Made by a program: the position numbers and the translations under genes. The notes under the pieces are model-generated. The model had not been told where the DNA came from. It saw only the letters and a program-made list of their open reading frames with translations, and searched no databases. A stretch of 64,000 bases of DNA from Dactylosporangium siamense. GTDB taxonomy: Bacteria; Actinomycetota; Actinomycetes; Mycobacteriales; Micromonosporaceae. The stretch covers positions 1 through 64,000 of the forward strand of contig NZ_BONQ01000081.1 in NCBI RefSeq assembly GCF_016862795.1, in the 5' to 3' direction. Positions 1-9,365 of this stretch are shown piece by piece. Within the stretch, counting starts at the first letter, position 1; each line of letters opens with the position of its first letter.

Positions 1-99
1 GGGCCATTCGGCCCGCGCCGCCGCCGTGACTCGTAGGGTGGGTGGCGGATGACCCGCGCCCGGGAAAGGCGCTGCTCGAAGACGCGCCGCGGATCTCCG

Positions 100-1278
100 T
101 CACGACGCTGCGGTGACGTCCCGCGCCAGGCGCCGCTCGGCCAGGGCGGCGAGCAGCACGGCACCGTCGTGCAGGACGTCGTCGTCGAAGACCACGCGCG
201 GCGAGTGGTTGTGGTGCACCACCGGCTGGTCGCCGCCCGCGGCGCCGAGGAAGAGATAGGCGCCCGGCACCCGCTGCAACACGAGGGAGAAGTCCTCCGA
301 GCCAGGGTCGGGGTGCTCCATGTGGTGGAACCGTTCGGCGCCGAAGAGGTCGGCGGCGGTGTCGGCGACGAACGCGAACTCGGCGTCGTCGTTGACGGTC
401 ACCGGGTATTCGGTCTCGAACCGCACGTCGGCGTGCAGCCCGTGTGCGGCCGCGATGCCCTCGCACAGCCGGACCGAGTCCTCGGCGATCTGCTTCGCGG
501 CGGATGCGCTGAACGTGCGCACCGTGGCCTCGAAGACCGCCTCGTCCGGGATGACGTTGCGCAAGGTGCCGGCGTGGAAGGCGCCGACCGTCACGACCAC
601 CGGCTCGAACGGGCTGAACCGGCGCCCGACCATGGTCTGCAGCGCCAGCACCATCTCGCAGGCGGCCGGGATCGGGTCGCGGGCGTCGTGCGGCGCCGAA
701 CCGTGCCCGCCCAGGCCGACGACCCGCACGAACAGCCCCGCCGCGGCGGACATCAGCGGACCGGGCCGGCCCGCGAACACCCCTCGCGGGAAGTCGGTCA
801 CCACGTGCAGCCCGTAAGCGGCGTCGGCCGGCCGCCCGGCGGCCTCCAGCACCCCCTCGTCGATCATCAACCCGGCGCCGTTGTGCCCCTCCTCGCCCGG
901 CTGGAACATGAACACGACGTCGCCGGCGAGCCCCTCGCGCCGCGCGGCGAGCAGGTGCGCCGCACCGACCAGCCCGGCGGTGTGCAGGTCATGACCGCAG
1001 GCGTGCATGACCCCGGGGACCGTGGACGCGAACGGCACGTCGGCCAGCTCGGCGACCGGCAGGGCGTCCATGTCACCGCGCAGCAGCACGACCGGCCCGG
1101 GCCGCCCGCCGCGCAGCACCGCCGTGACCGACGACAGCGCCCGGCCGGTGCTCACCTCCAGCGGTAGGCCCTCCAGCGCCGCGAGGACCCGCCGCTGGGT
1201 GCGCGGCAGGTCCAGGCCGATCTCGGGGTGGCGGTGCAGGTCGCGGCGCAGCTCGATGAGGTCTTCACGCAGTCCCAT
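100..1278 (-). CDS. M20 family metallo-amidohydrolase
   Basis: Cytoplasmic zinc-dependent amidohydrolase of the M20D type (hippurate hydrolase / N-acyl-amino-acid amidohydrolase), expected to cleave an amide bond in an N-acylated amino acid; the actual substrate cannot be read from the sequence. The 392-residue product shows the family landmarks in order: RDLHRHPEIG near residue 10, LLRGDMDALPV, the metal-binding CGHDLHTA, the catalytic QPGEEGHNGAG and GSEDFSLVLQ near the C-terminus. Length is normal for the family. The frame stays open upstream to 1410, but family-like sequence begins exactly at MGLREDLIEL, so ATG at 1278 is taken as the start. There is no signal peptide. It is transcribed divergently from the MMPL gene across about 106 bp. 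Confidence 0.9.
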   Translation of the reverse strand: MGLREDLIELRRDLHRHPEIGLDLPRTQRRVLAALEGLPLEVSTGRALSSVTAVLRGGRPGPVVLLRGDMDALPVAELADVPFASTVPGVMHACGHDLHTAGLVGAAHLLAARREGLAGDVVFMFQPGEEGHNGAGLMIDEGVLEAAGRPADAAYGLHVVTDFPRGVFAGRPGPLMSAAAGLFVRVVGLGGHGSAPHDARDPIPAACEMVLALQTMVGRRFSPFEPVVVTVGAFHAGTLRNVIPDEAVFEATVRTFSASAAKQIAEDSVRLCEGIAAAHGLHADVRFETEYPVTVNDDAEFAFVADTAADLFGAERFHHMEHPDPGSEDFSLVLQRVPGAYLFLGAAGGDQPVVHHNHSPRVVFDDDVLHDGAVLLAALAERRLARDVTAAS

Positions 1279-1384
1279 CCCGGTACGGTACCGACTCGGG
1301 CCGCGTCCATCAGGGGCATCCGTTTCCGTCCGTCCCGCGCAGGGTACCCGCGTGCACACGCGACGGACGATCGGAGCACGACCG

Positions 1385-3709
1385 GTGACCGAGCCCAGCA
1401 CGCCCAGCACGCCCCGCAGCCGGTGGTATCCGAGCCGGCTGCTGCAGTGGTATGCCCGGGCCGTCGTCGCGCTGCGCTGGCCGATCGTCGCGTTCTGGGT
1501 GGCCGCGGTCGCCGCGACGGTCGCCTGGTTCCCGGCCTACGGCAACAGCGGCAACGACCTGGAGCAGCTGATCGCGGTCGACAACCCCGCGGTCCGCAGC
1601 GAGCTGCAGTCGCTCGACAAGTTCGGGTTCCCGGTGCTGAGCCGGGTCGCCGTGGTGCAGCGCAACCCGGCCGGGCTGTCGACCGCGACGCAGACGAAGG
1701 CGGTCGCGCGGGCCAAGGCGGTCACCGACGGCGCCTACCCGGACGCCAAGCCGATCGTCGCCGCGGTGCCGGTCATGAACACCCTCGGGCTGTTCCCCGG
1801 CTCGGCCGAGGACGGCACGACCATCGTGACGCTGCTGTTCACCGACCCGAGCGTCACGTTCGTCGGCCAGCACGAGGCGGCCGAAGCGTTCGTGGCGAAC
1901 CACTTCGACGCCGACGAGGGCGTGGTCGGCATCACCGGCTCCGTGCCGGCCCGGGTCGAGCAGACCCGGCTCGTGCTGTCGTCCCTGCCGAGGCTCGAAC
2001 TGATCACCGTCATCGCCGTGTTCCTGATCATCGCGTTCGTGTTCCGCTCGTTCGTCACGCCCGTGCTCGCCCTGGCGGTGGCCGGCGTGGCGATCATCCT
2101 CACGCTGCACCTCGGCGGCGCGCTCGCCGACCGGCTGGGGGTGCCGGTCCCGCAGGAGACCCAGCCGCTCCTGGTCGCCCTGCTGCTCGGCGTCGTGACC
2201 GACTATGTCGTCTTCTATTTCGCCGGTGTACGGACACAGCTGGCCGAAGGCGCGTCCCGGCTCGACGCGGCCCGGCAGGCCACCGCCCGGTTCACGCCGA
2301 TCGTCGCGACCGCCGGGGCGACCGCAGCCGCCGGCACCGCCGCGCTGCTCGTCGCCGACTCACCGGCGTTCCGGGCGTTCGGGCCCGGCATGGCCCTTGC
2401 CATCCTTATCGGCATGCTCGTCGCGATCACCCTGGTGCCGGCGCTGCTGGCGATCGCGGGCTCCGCCGCCTTCTGGGCGCCCTTCCGCCGCCGGCGCCCC
2501 GTCGCGCCGGTTGCGGAGGGCGCGTCCTCGCCGTTCTCCAAGCCGGTGGAAACGTCGGAACGCCCGCGCAAGGGCTGGTCGTGGCTGCTGACCCGCCGCT
2601 GGTTCGCCGCCCCGGCGCTGCTGGTGCTCGTCGCCGCCCTGCTCACCATGGCCTCGCCGGTGCTGCACATGCGGCTCGGCGTGTCGTTCGTCGAGGCGCT
2701 GCCGACGAACAACTCCACCCGCCAGGCCGCGACCCAGGCGCAGACCGGCTTCGCCGACGGCATCCTGTCACCCACCGAGCTGCTGGTGCAGGGCAACGGC
2801 GTCGCCGGCCGCGCCACCGAACTGGCCGCCCTGCAACAGTCGCTCACCCAGGTGCCCGGGGTCGCCGGCGTGCTCGGACCCGCCACCGATGAGCTCCCAC
2901 CGGGATTCAACCTGTTCCGGGCCGAGGACGGCACCGCCGTGCGGTTCCTGCTGGTCCTGTCCGACGAGCCGCTCGGCGCCACCGCCGTGCGGACCCTGAC
3001 CCGGCTGGACCGCGACCTGCCCGGCCTGCTGCGGACCGCCGGCCTCGACGGCACCCAGGCCAGCATGGGCGGCGACACCGCCGTCGCCAAGGTCATCGTC
3101 GACCAGACCATGCACGACCTCGGCCGCATCGCCGTCGCGGCCCTCATCGCCAACCTCGTGTTCCTGATGCTGTTCCTGCGCGCCCTCATCGCCCCGATCG
3201 GCCTGCTCGCCTGCAGCGTCCTCGCCATCGGCGCGACCCTGGGCCTGACGACCTGGCTCTTCCAGGACGTCTACCACGCCGACGGGCTCACCTTCTACGT
3301 CCCGTTCGCCGCGGCCGTCCTGCTGGTCGCACTCGGCTCGGACTACAACATCTTCGGCATCGGACCGGCCTGGCGCGAGGCCCGCGGCCGCCCACTGCGC
3401 GAGGCGCTCGCGATCACGCTGCCACAGTCGGCACACGCCATCCGTACCGCCGCCGTCACCCTCGCGGTGAGCCTCGGCCTGCTCGCCCTCGTGCCGTTGC
3501 GACCCTTCCGGGAACTCGCCTTCGCCCTCGCGGTCGGCATCCTCATCGACGCCTTCATCGTGCGCTCCCTGCTGGCCCCGATGCTGCTGTCCATGCTGGG
3601 CCGCGCGGTCGAGCCCGCGTCCGCCACCGAGCCGCCGCCCGTCGTCCCGGCCGCCCGGGCGCCGGAGCCGGCGGCCCTGCCGACGGAGGCGCCACCCGAA
3701 CGGGCCTGA
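1385..3709 (+). CDS. MMPL/RND family membrane transporter
   Basis: A 774-residue inner-membrane protein of the MMPL branch of the RND superfamily, normally lipid or small-molecule exporters driven by the proton gradient. It has the two-fold architecture of the family: one membrane helix near residue 30, a periplasmic-type loop, a cluster of helices from about residue 200, then the same pattern again. Each half carries the conserved Asp-Tyr pair used for proton relay (VTDYVVFYF in the first half, GSDYNIFGI in the second). The C-terminus is a short Pro/Ala-rich cytoplasmic tail. The frame is open far upstream over the antisense of the M20 gene; GTG at 1385 gives a start with normal composition (VTEPSTPSTP...). 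The cargo is unknown. The MFS gene follows after 65 bp on the same strand. Confidence 0.9.
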   Translation: MTEPSTPSTPRSRWYPSRLLQWYARAVVALRWPIVAFWVAAVAATVAWFPAYGNSGNDLEQLIAVDNPAVRSELQSLDKFGFPVLSRVAVVQRNPAGLSTATQTKAVARAKAVTDGAYPDAKPIVAAVPVMNTLGLFPGSAEDGTTIVTLLFTDPSVTFVGQHEAAEAFVANHFDADEGVVGITGSVPARVEQTRLVLSSLPRLELITVIAVFLIIAFVFRSFVTPVLALAVAGVAIILTLHLGGALADRLGVPVPQETQPLLVALLLGVVTDYVVFYFAGVRTQLAEGASRLDAARQATARFTPIVATAGATAAAGTAALLVADSPAFRAFGPGMALAILIGMLVAITLVPALLAIAGSAAFWAPFRRRRPVAPVAEGASSPFSKPVETSERPRKGWSWLLTRRWFAAPALLVLVAALLTMASPVLHMRLGVSFVEALPTNNSTRQAATQAQTGFADGILSPTELLVQGNGVAGRATELAALQQSLTQVPGVAGVLGPATDELPPGFNLFRAEDGTAVRFLLVLSDEPLGATAVRTLTRLDRDLPGLLRTAGLDGTQASMGGDTAVAKVIVDQTMHDLGRIAVAALIANLVFLMLFLRALIAPIGLLACSVLAIGATLGLTTWLFQDVYHADGLTFYVPFAAAVLLVALGSDYNIFGIGPAWREARGRPLREALAITLPQSAHAIRTAAVTLAVSLGLLALVPLRPFRELAFALAVGILIDAFIVRSLLAPMLLSMLGRAVEPASATEPPPVVPAARAPEPAALPTEAPPERA

Positions 3710-3774
3710 ACCTTCGACGCCGATCGCTACGCTGTGACCATGGGGGCGGCGGGCGTCGTGTCGCATGATCCGCC

Positions 3775-4956
3775 ATGACGCTCCTGACGCGACGCGTGGC
3801 CATGCCTGCCGTGCTGTCCGTCCTGCTGTCCCGCCGCGCGTTCCCCGTCGCCTGCAGTTCCCTGATCGCCAGGCTGCCCAAGGGCATCACGCCGCTGGCG
3901 GTCGTCATCCTCATCCACCAGACGACCGGCTCCTACGCGATCGCCGGGGCCATCGCCGCCGGGACCGCGTTCGGCGACGCGCTGACCACCCCGGTCCAGG
4001 GCCGCCTGCTCGACCGGTTCGGCCGCGGCGCTGTCCTGATTCCTTCGGCCATGGTGTACGCGGTCGCGCTGGCCCTGTTGCCCCTGCTGGCGCTGCGCCA
4101 CGCGCCGACCGCCGCCGTGCTCGCCTGCGCCCTGCTCGCCGGATCGGGCTTCCCACCCATCTCCGGCAGCATGAAGGCGCTGTGGCCACGGCTCGTCACG
4201 GACACCGTGGCCGTCGGCACCGCGTACGCCGCCGAATCCCTGATCCAGCAGATCCTGCTGCTGATCGCGCCGCTGCTGGCCAGCGCGCTGATCACCTGGT
4301 TCGCGCCGGCCGCCGCGCTGTGGGCTGCGGCGGCCGCGACCCTGCTCGGCACGGTGTCGTTCGTGGCCTTCGCCGCCCGCGTCGACGCGGGCACGGCACC
4401 GGGCCCGCACCGCCCCGGCAGCGCCCTGCGGGTGCCGGCCATCCGGCTGCTGGTCGCCGCCACGTTGGTGCAGGGCCTGATCTTCGGCGCCCTTCCCGTG
4501 GTGCTGTCCGGCCTGGCCGCGCACGCCGGCGCACCCGACGTCGCCGGGCTGCTGCTGGCCGCCTGGATCTGCGGTGGCGTGCTCGGCAGCTTCCGCGCCT
4601 CCCGGGCCGCGTTCCCGTCCGCCCTGGCCCGGCTCGCCGCCGCGCTGGCGGCACCGGCGGTCGTGGCGGCGGTCACCGGTGGCCGCCTCGTGCCGGTGGC
4701 GCTCGCGTTCGGGGTGGCCGGACTGTTCCTCACCCCGGTCGCCGCGGCCAGCTACGTCATCGTCGACGACACCGCGCCGCCCGGGCGCCGCACCGAGGCG
4801 TTCACCTGGCTGTCGACCGCCCTCGCGGTCGGCGGCTCGGCCGGGTCGGCGCTGGCCGGGGCGAGCATCGACGGGCTCGGCATCCTGCCCGCCGTGTTCC
4901 TGCCCACGGCCGCCGCGGGCCTCGCGGCCCTGGTCGCCACCCGTCTCAGGAGGTGA
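3775..4956 (+). CDS. Major facilitator superfamily transporter
   Basis: A 393-residue polytopic membrane protein with the length and about twelve hydrophobic segments of an MFS transporter. The loop between helices 2 and 3 holds the recognisable MFS signature region (TPVQGRLLDRFGRGAVLIP, around residues 78-97), and the N- and C-halves repeat the six-helix pattern. The substrate cannot be deduced; single-gene MFS proteins of this size in actinomycetes are often exporters. The start ATG at 3775 is the only reasonable one. Its 3' end overlaps the 3' end of the convergent TetR gene by 11 bp, so the two transcripts are complementary at their tails. It may be cotranscribed with the MMPL gene upstream. 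Confidence 0.88.
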   Translation: MTLLTRRVAMPAVLSVLLSRRAFPVACSSLIARLPKGITPLAVVILIHQTTGSYAIAGAIAAGTAFGDALTTPVQGRLLDRFGRGAVLIPSAMVYAVALALLPLLALRHAPTAAVLACALLAGSGFPPISGSMKALWPRLVTDTVAVGTAYAAESLIQQILLLIAPLLASALITWFAPAAALWAAAAATLLGTVSFVAFAARVDAGTAPGPHRPGSALRVPAIRLLVAATLVQGLIFGALPVVLSGLAAHAGAPDVAGLLLAAWICGGVLGSFRASRAAFPSALARLAAALAAPAVVAAVTGGRLVPVALAFGVAGLFLTPVAAASYVIVDDTAPPGRRTEAFTWLSTALAVGGSAGSALAGASIDGLGILPAVFLPTAAAGLAALVATRLRR

Positions 4957-5515
4957 GGCCCGGGGCCCGCACACCGTGGAGCAGCAGGTCGATGAGGCGG
5001 GTGGCCAGTGCGCGCTGCCCCTCTTCCCCGGCGATCATCGTCACGCCGCCGAGCGCCATCAGCACGTCGTTGGCGTCGACACCGGGCCGGATCACGCCGG
5101 CGGCCGCGCCGGCGTCGAGGAGCGTGGCGATCGCGGCGCGCAGCCGGGCGCGGGTGTGCAGCCGGTCCGCCTCGGACAGCAGCACCGGCCGCAGCAGGTC
5201 GGCCATGCCGTGCTTGGCGGCCATGAAGTCGACGAACCGCTCCATCCAGCCCCGCAGCGCGTCCGCCGGGCCGAGCGCCCGCAGCAGCTCGGCGGCGGCG
5301 TCGCACAGCACGGTGACCTCGTGCTCGTAGACCGCCTCGACCAGTGCCTCGCGGGTCGGGAAGTGCCGGTAGAGGGTGCCAACCCCCACGCCGGCCTCCT
5401 TGGCGACGGCCTTGAGCGACGTCTGGGTCCCGTCCCGGGCGAACGCCACCGCGGCGACCGAAAGCAGTCGCTCCTGGTTGCCGCGCGCGTCGGCCCGCAG
5501 CGGCCGTTCGGTCAT
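4946..5515 (-). CDS. TetR family transcriptional regulator
   Basis: A 189-residue TetR-type repressor. The N-terminal helix-turn-helix is clear (LSVAAVAFARDGTQTSLKAV followed by AKEAGVGVGTLYRHFPTREA, residues about 18-60), and the remainder is an all-helical ligand-binding and dimerisation domain typical of the family. It is divergent from the short-chain dehydrogenase gene at 5633; the 117-bp intergenic region contains two copies of an inverted-repeat operator word (5549 and 5580), so it most probably represses itself and the dehydrogenase until an inducer binds. The inducer is unknown. The gene ends 11 bp inside the convergent MFS gene. Confidence 0.92.
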   Translation of the reverse strand: MTERPLRADARGNQERLLSVAAVAFARDGTQTSLKAVAKEAGVGVGTLYRHFPTREALVEAVYEHEVTVLCDAAAELLRALGPADALRGWMERFVDFMAAKHGMADLLRPVLLSEADRLHTRARLRAAIATLLDAGAAAGVIRPGVDANDVLMALGGVTMIAGEEGQRALATRLIDLLLHGVRAPGLTS

Positions 5516-5545
5516 CGCATCCTCCGTCGAGCTCCACCGGGTGGT

Positions 5546-5596
5546 AAACGGACGCGGGTCCGGTTATGCTCGAAGTAACCGGACGCGGGTCCGTTT
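5546..5596. promoter_or_regulatory. Double TetR operator
   Basis: Two exact copies of CGGACGCGGGTCCG (5549-5562 and 5580-5593; arms CGGAC/GTCCG) lie 31 bp apart, start to start. They face each other so that the whole 51-bp block from AAACGGAC to GTCCGTTT is itself a near-perfect dyad centred about 5571. The position between divergent tetR and dehydrogenase genes makes it the likely operator for both. Two sites about three helical turns apart suggest cooperative binding of two TetR dimers; that part is inference. Confidence 0.85.
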
Positions 5597-5632
5597 CTAG
5601 CGTAACTCCCCACGGAGCACGGAGGTGCTGCC

Positions 5633-6601
5633 ATGCCCATCCCATTCGGTGCCACATCCACGGCGGCCGAGGTCCTTGCCGGCGTCGACCTCAGCGGCAA
5701 ACGCGTGATCGTGACCGGCGCGTCGTCCGGCCTCGGCGCCGAGACCGCCCGTGCCCTCGCCGCCGTCGGTGCCGAGGTCACCCTCGCCGTCCGGGACGTC
5801 GCCGCCGGTTCGCGGGCCGCCGCCGCCATGGCCGGCCGGGTGTTCGTCGCCCCACTCGACCTCGCCGACCCCGGTTCGGTGGCCGCGTTCGTCGCCGGCT
5901 GGTCCGGCCCGCTGCACGCGCTGGTCAACAACGCCGGGATCATGGCGACCCCGTTGCTGCGCACCCCACAGGGCTGGGAGCTGCAGTTCGCCGTCAACCA
6001 CCTCGGGCACTTCGCGCTCGCGACCGGGCTGTGCGCCGCCCTCGCCGCCGCCGGCCGGTCCCGGGTCGTCGTCGTCAGCTCGGTCGGCCACGTCAACGCC
6101 GGTGTCGACTTCGACGACGTCAACTTCGACCACCGCCCGTACGACCCGTGGCTGGCCTACGGCCAGTCCAAGACGGCCAACGTCCTCTTCGCGGTGGAAG
6201 CGGCCCGGCGGTGGGCCGGCGACGGCATCGCGGTCAACGCGCTCAACCCCGGCCGGATCACGGCGACCAACCTCGGCCGGCACGTCGGCGACCTCGGCAA
6301 CGCACCGGCGTCGTTCGACCCCACCAGCTCCGACGTGTCCTGGAAGAGCATCGAACAGGGCGCGGCCACCTCGGTCCTGCTGGCCGGCTCCCCACTGGTG
6401 GACGGCGTCACCGGCCGCTACTTCGAGGACTGCCAGGAAGCCGGCCCGCACCAGCCGGGCATCCGCCGCGGCGTGGCGGCCTATGCCATGGACCCTTCCG
6501 CGGCCGCCCGGCTGTGGCAGCTCTCGATCGACCTGCAGCTGCACCTCGACGCCCATTTCCGTGAGCGCGACGGCCTCCAGATCCACCGGGTCGGACCGTA
6601 G
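5633..6601 (+). CDS. Short-chain dehydrogenase/reductase
   Basis: A 322-residue NAD(P)-dependent oxidoreductase of the classical short-chain family, slightly longer than usual because of a C-terminal extension, as in the retinol-dehydrogenase-like or protochlorophyllide-reductase-like group. Visible landmarks are the cofactor-binding TGASSGLG near residue 29, the NNAG motif, and the catalytic YGQSK with an upstream serine in VVVSSVGH. No signal peptide or membrane segment. ATG at 5633 follows GGAGGTGCTGCC, a good ribosome-binding site. It is probably controlled by the divergent TetR regulator through the double operator immediately upstream, which suggests a role in handling a specific, possibly toxic, carbonyl or alcohol; the substrate is not inferable. 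Confidence 0.9.
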   Translation: MPIPFGATSTAAEVLAGVDLSGKRVIVTGASSGLGAETARALAAVGAEVTLAVRDVAAGSRAAAAMAGRVFVAPLDLADPGSVAAFVAGWSGPLHALVNNAGIMATPLLRTPQGWELQFAVNHLGHFALATGLCAALAAAGRSRVVVVSSVGHVNAGVDFDDVNFDHRPYDPWLAYGQSKTANVLFAVEAARRWAGDGIAVNALNPGRITATNLGRHVGDLGNAPASFDPTSSDVSWKSIEQGAATSVLLAGSPLVDGVTGRYFEDCQEAGPHQPGIRRGVAAYAMDPSAAARLWQLSIDLQLHLDAHFRERDGLQIHRVGP

Positions 6602-6715
6602 GGCGGCCCGTGCCCAACGGCAACCATCAATCCGTGCGGGCGGGCGCGGCGGCACCACGGGGCGGCGGCGATGGGGGATGATGCGGGAGGCTCGCGACAC
6701 ACTCGGGGGAGCGTC

Positions 6716-8098
6716 ATGGATGAGCGTGCGTCGGACTTCGTCACCACCTTCAAGGCCTTCCTGGAGGAGGTCATCAGCACGCACCGGGCTCCGCAGGACA
6801 GCGACGGCCCGGCGCTCCTGCCGGTCCTCAGCGGGCACCTCGGCGCCGATCCGCGGCGGCTGCCCGTCGTCACCGAGGACGTCCCGCCGCACCAGTTCGT
6901 CGACCTCGACATCGCGCTCGACGAGGTGCAGCGGCGGGCCGAGGTGCACGAGACCATCGGGATTGGTGGCGGGGATCAGCGCCGGCACCAGTCGTTGAGC
7001 GAGATCCTGCACCACGCGGGGCAGTACGGGCAGTATCCGGTCGGCGCGGTGGACTACGCCAGCATCGCCACCGGGCCGGACACGTCGCGCCAGGCCGTGT
7101 CGTTCGGTTTGCGGTTGTTCCGGCACGACGGTGCCGCCGTCGCCGTGCTGCAACGCACAGCGGAGCCCCGATTCGGTCAGGCCACCGCGCGGATGGAGAT
7201 CGTCACCACGGTCGACGGCGTCGCGGCGGGGCTGATCGAGACCGTCCGGGCGCTGATGCTGGAGCGCTCGGTGCTGCGCGGGCAGGTGCTGTCGCTGGGC
7301 GTTTCGGCCTACGAGCGCGGCGTCGGCCAGATCACGTTCCACCGCCGTCCCGCCGTGGTGCGCGCCGACATCATCCTGCCGGAGGGCGTCCTGGAGCGGG
7401 TGCACCGCCACGTCGCCGGCATCGCCGAGCACCGCGACCGGCTGCGCTCCGCCGGGCAGCACCTCAAGCGCGGGCTGCTGCTGTACGGGCCGCCCGGCAC
7501 CGGCAAGACGCACACCGTGCGGTACCTGCTGTCGAACCTTCCGGACGTCACCGTGATCCTGCTGGCCGGGCCGGCGATCGCCTTCGTCGCGGAGGCGGCC
7601 AAGATGGCGCGGGCGCTGCAGCCGGCCCTCGTCGTGCTCGAGGACTGCGACCTCGTCGCCGAGAGCCGCGACCTGCAGCACGGGCCGCAGCCGCTGCTGT
7701 TCGCGGTCCTGGAGACCCTCGACGGCCTCGGCGACGACGCGGACGTCGCGTTCCTGCTCACCACCAACCGGATCGGTGTGCTGGAGCCCGCCCTGGCGCA
7801 GCGCCCCGGCCGGGTCGACCTGGCGGTCGAGATCCCACTGCCCGACGAGGACGCCCGCCGCCGCCTCATGCGCCTGTACGCCCGCGACCTGCCGTTCACG
7901 CCGGCCGCCCTGGACCGCGCCGCCGGACGGGCGGTGGGCGTCACCGCGTCGTTCGTGAAGGAGCTCCTGCGCCGCTCGGTGCTCATCGCCGCGGAGGCCG
8001 GCCACGACCCGGACGACGGTGACCTGGCCGCGGCCCTGGACGAGATGCTGTCGCAGGCCGAGTCGATCACCCGCTCCCTGCTCGGCACCACCGCCTGA
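6716..8098 (+). CDS. AAA family ATPase
   Basis: A 460-residue soluble protein with one classical AAA ATPase module in the C-terminal half. Walker A GPPGTGKT is at residues 258-265, Walker B VVLED at 306-310, a sensor-1 region LLTTNR follows, and RPGRVD supplies the arginine-finger-type residues, so it should be active and probably hexameric. The N-terminal 250 residues match nothing I recognise and presumably select the client. The frame opens at 6671, but ATG at 6716 is preceded at good spacing by GGGGGAG and starts MDERASDFV, so it is preferred. No operon partner is evident: the next gene is convergent. Remodelling of a protein complex is the general expectation; the specific role is unknown. 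Confidence 0.88.
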   Translation: MDERASDFVTTFKAFLEEVISTHRAPQDSDGPALLPVLSGHLGADPRRLPVVTEDVPPHQFVDLDIALDEVQRRAEVHETIGIGGGDQRRHQSLSEILHHAGQYGQYPVGAVDYASIATGPDTSRQAVSFGLRLFRHDGAAVAVLQRTAEPRFGQATARMEIVTTVDGVAAGLIETVRALMLERSVLRGQVLSLGVSAYERGVGQITFHRRPAVVRADIILPEGVLERVHRHVAGIAEHRDRLRSAGQHLKRGLLLYGPPGTGKTHTVRYLLSNLPDVTVILLAGPAIAFVAEAAKMARALQPALVVLEDCDLVAESRDLQHGPQPLLFAVLETLDGLGDDADVAFLLTTNRIGVLEPALAQRPGRVDLAVEIPLPDEDARRRLMRLYARDLPFTPAALDRAAGRAVGVTASFVKELLRRSVLIAAEAGHDPDDGDLAAALDEMLSQAESITRSLLGTTA

Positions 8099-8144
8099 CC
8101 ATCGCCGAAGAGCTACTCGTCCAGCCGGCCCGGTCAGGTGTGGT

Positions 8145-9032
8145 TCACAGGACGTCGGCATGCGGCAGGTACGGTGCGAGGGGGCCGGTGTCGCCCTGGC
8201 GGCACAGCGGTCCCATCGGGGCGAGGTTCAGCCCCGCGCGGAGCGCCACGTCGATCGCCCACTGCTGATCGGCCCGGAGGATCTCCACCGTCACGGCATG
8301 CTCACCGCTCTCGGCCAGCGCCGCCCACAGCAGTTCCACGGCGGCGGTGGTGCTCGTGGCAGCCACCGTCTTCGGCGTACCGGCGTCGATGAGGGCGTAA
8401 CCGCGCTCCCGGCGGTCGTCCAGCACCAGCAACCGCGCTCCAGCCCCGAGAAGCACCTCCAGGTCAGGGCCGTGCGCCGCGCCGCGAACGCGGCGGTCGA
8501 CCTCGGCGGCGAGCTCCAGGTCGCCGGCGCCGCCGGCGCGGGCCCGACCCGCGGCCGGCAGCGCGGCACGACGCACCATGCCGGCCGCCTGCAGCGCCGG
8601 TTCGAGCGCGAACCCGGCCCGCTGGTAGCACCGCATCGCCTGCGGATCCAGCGATGAGTGCAGCAGCCGGCCGCGCGCGTCGGGGCCGTAGCGCAACGCC
8701 GCCCCGAGCAGCCGCCGGCCGACGCCCCGGCCCTGCTGACCCGGCCGGACGTGCAGGTGCGCCAGATACCACAGTCCCTCGCGCAGTCCCGCCATCGCCG
8801 CACCGCACACCTGGCCGTCCACCGTGGCGACCCACGCGCCGGCAGCGTCCAGGTCGAGCAGCTGACCCACGATGGCGGCGCCGCTGTTGGAGCTCGGCGC
8901 GGCCGGCCCGCCATCGGGCTCCGCGGGCGCACCGAGGCGCCGCTGCAGGTCATCGATCGCGGCCCGCGTCGACGCGCGCATGCCCGGCCGGTCCGCCGCG
9001 GTCATGGGCCGGATGATCAGGTCGTCGTCCAT
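8145..9032 (-). CDS. GNAT family N-acetyltransferase
   Basis: A 295-residue acetyltransferase of the GNAT superfamily. The acetyl-CoA-binding signature is visible around residues 95-108 (HVRPGQQGRGVGRRLLGAAL), preceded by the beta-strand pair GAWVATVDGQVCGAAM and followed by SLDPQAMRCYQRAGF, all typical of the fold. The protein is nearly twice the length of a single GNAT domain; the C-terminal 130 residues (with LLVLDDRRERGYALID and a segment on activity in small-molecule groups) may be a second, degenerate GNAT-like domain. It is cytoplasmic and convergent with the AAA ATPase gene. The acceptor substrate is unknown. Confidence 0.88.
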   Translation of the reverse strand: MDDDLIIRPMTAADRPGMRASTRAAIDDLQRRLGAPAEPDGGPAAPSSNSGAAIVGQLLDLDAAGAWVATVDGQVCGAAMAGLREGLWYLAHLHVRPGQQGRGVGRRLLGAALRYGPDARGRLLHSSLDPQAMRCYQRAGFALEPALQAAGMVRRAALPAAGRARAGGAGDLELAAEVDRRVRGAAHGPDLEVLLGAGARLLVLDDRRERGYALIDAGTPKTVAATSTTAAVELLWAALAESGEHAVTVEILRADQQWAIDVALRAGLNLAPMGPLCRQGDTGPLAPYLPHADVL

Positions 9033-9365
9033 CGCAGGACATTCCCGTGTGCCCGCTCCACCTCAGCGTCCACAGTGGACGCCTCCTCCACCCGTGAGCA
9101 GACTGTGTCGTGCATGTCGGCCAGCGTAGTCGCAGTGGCCGTGTCCCGGTCGGCGGCACGGAGGCCGGCGCGTAGCTGCCGCCGCACTTCGCGTGTGGCG
9201 AGCTCTCACCCTGCCGGGCCAGGCCGGCCCAGCAGGCGCCGTTACCCCACCGATCTCGCGGGCATTGTCGCCCGCGCTGATACCCGACAGTGCCGTTCGT
9301 CCTCGCGGTGTCGGATTGTCGCCGTGGCCAGTGACGGCCCGCCGTGCCGGCATCACGCTGCGGAC
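9033..9365. other. Intergenic region, no gene seen
   Basis: This 333-bp stretch separates the divergent GNAT gene and the small Asp-rich gene. I see no credible reading frame with actinomycete codon bias, no RNA gene and no clear promoter. It contains a 13-bp palindrome GTCCACAGTGGAC at 9068-9080, but the same word also occurs inside a coding sequence near 33430, so it is not treated as an operator. Confidence 0.5.

Noticed and set aside
1007-1384. N-terminal extension of the MMPL protein
   Set aside because: This part is antisense to the M20 gene and has Arg/Ser/Pro-skewed composition; GTG 1385 gives a normal start.
5597-8161. An 854-codon minus-strand frame over the dehydrogenase and AAA genes
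   Set aside because: Composition is that of an out-of-phase shadow; both plus-strand genes have clear family motifs and ribosome-binding sites.
9068-9080. Palindrome GTCCACAGTGGAC as a possible operator
   Set aside because: The same word occurs inside the PL11 coding sequence near 33430 and a partial copy near 32107; position and context do not support a regulatory role.
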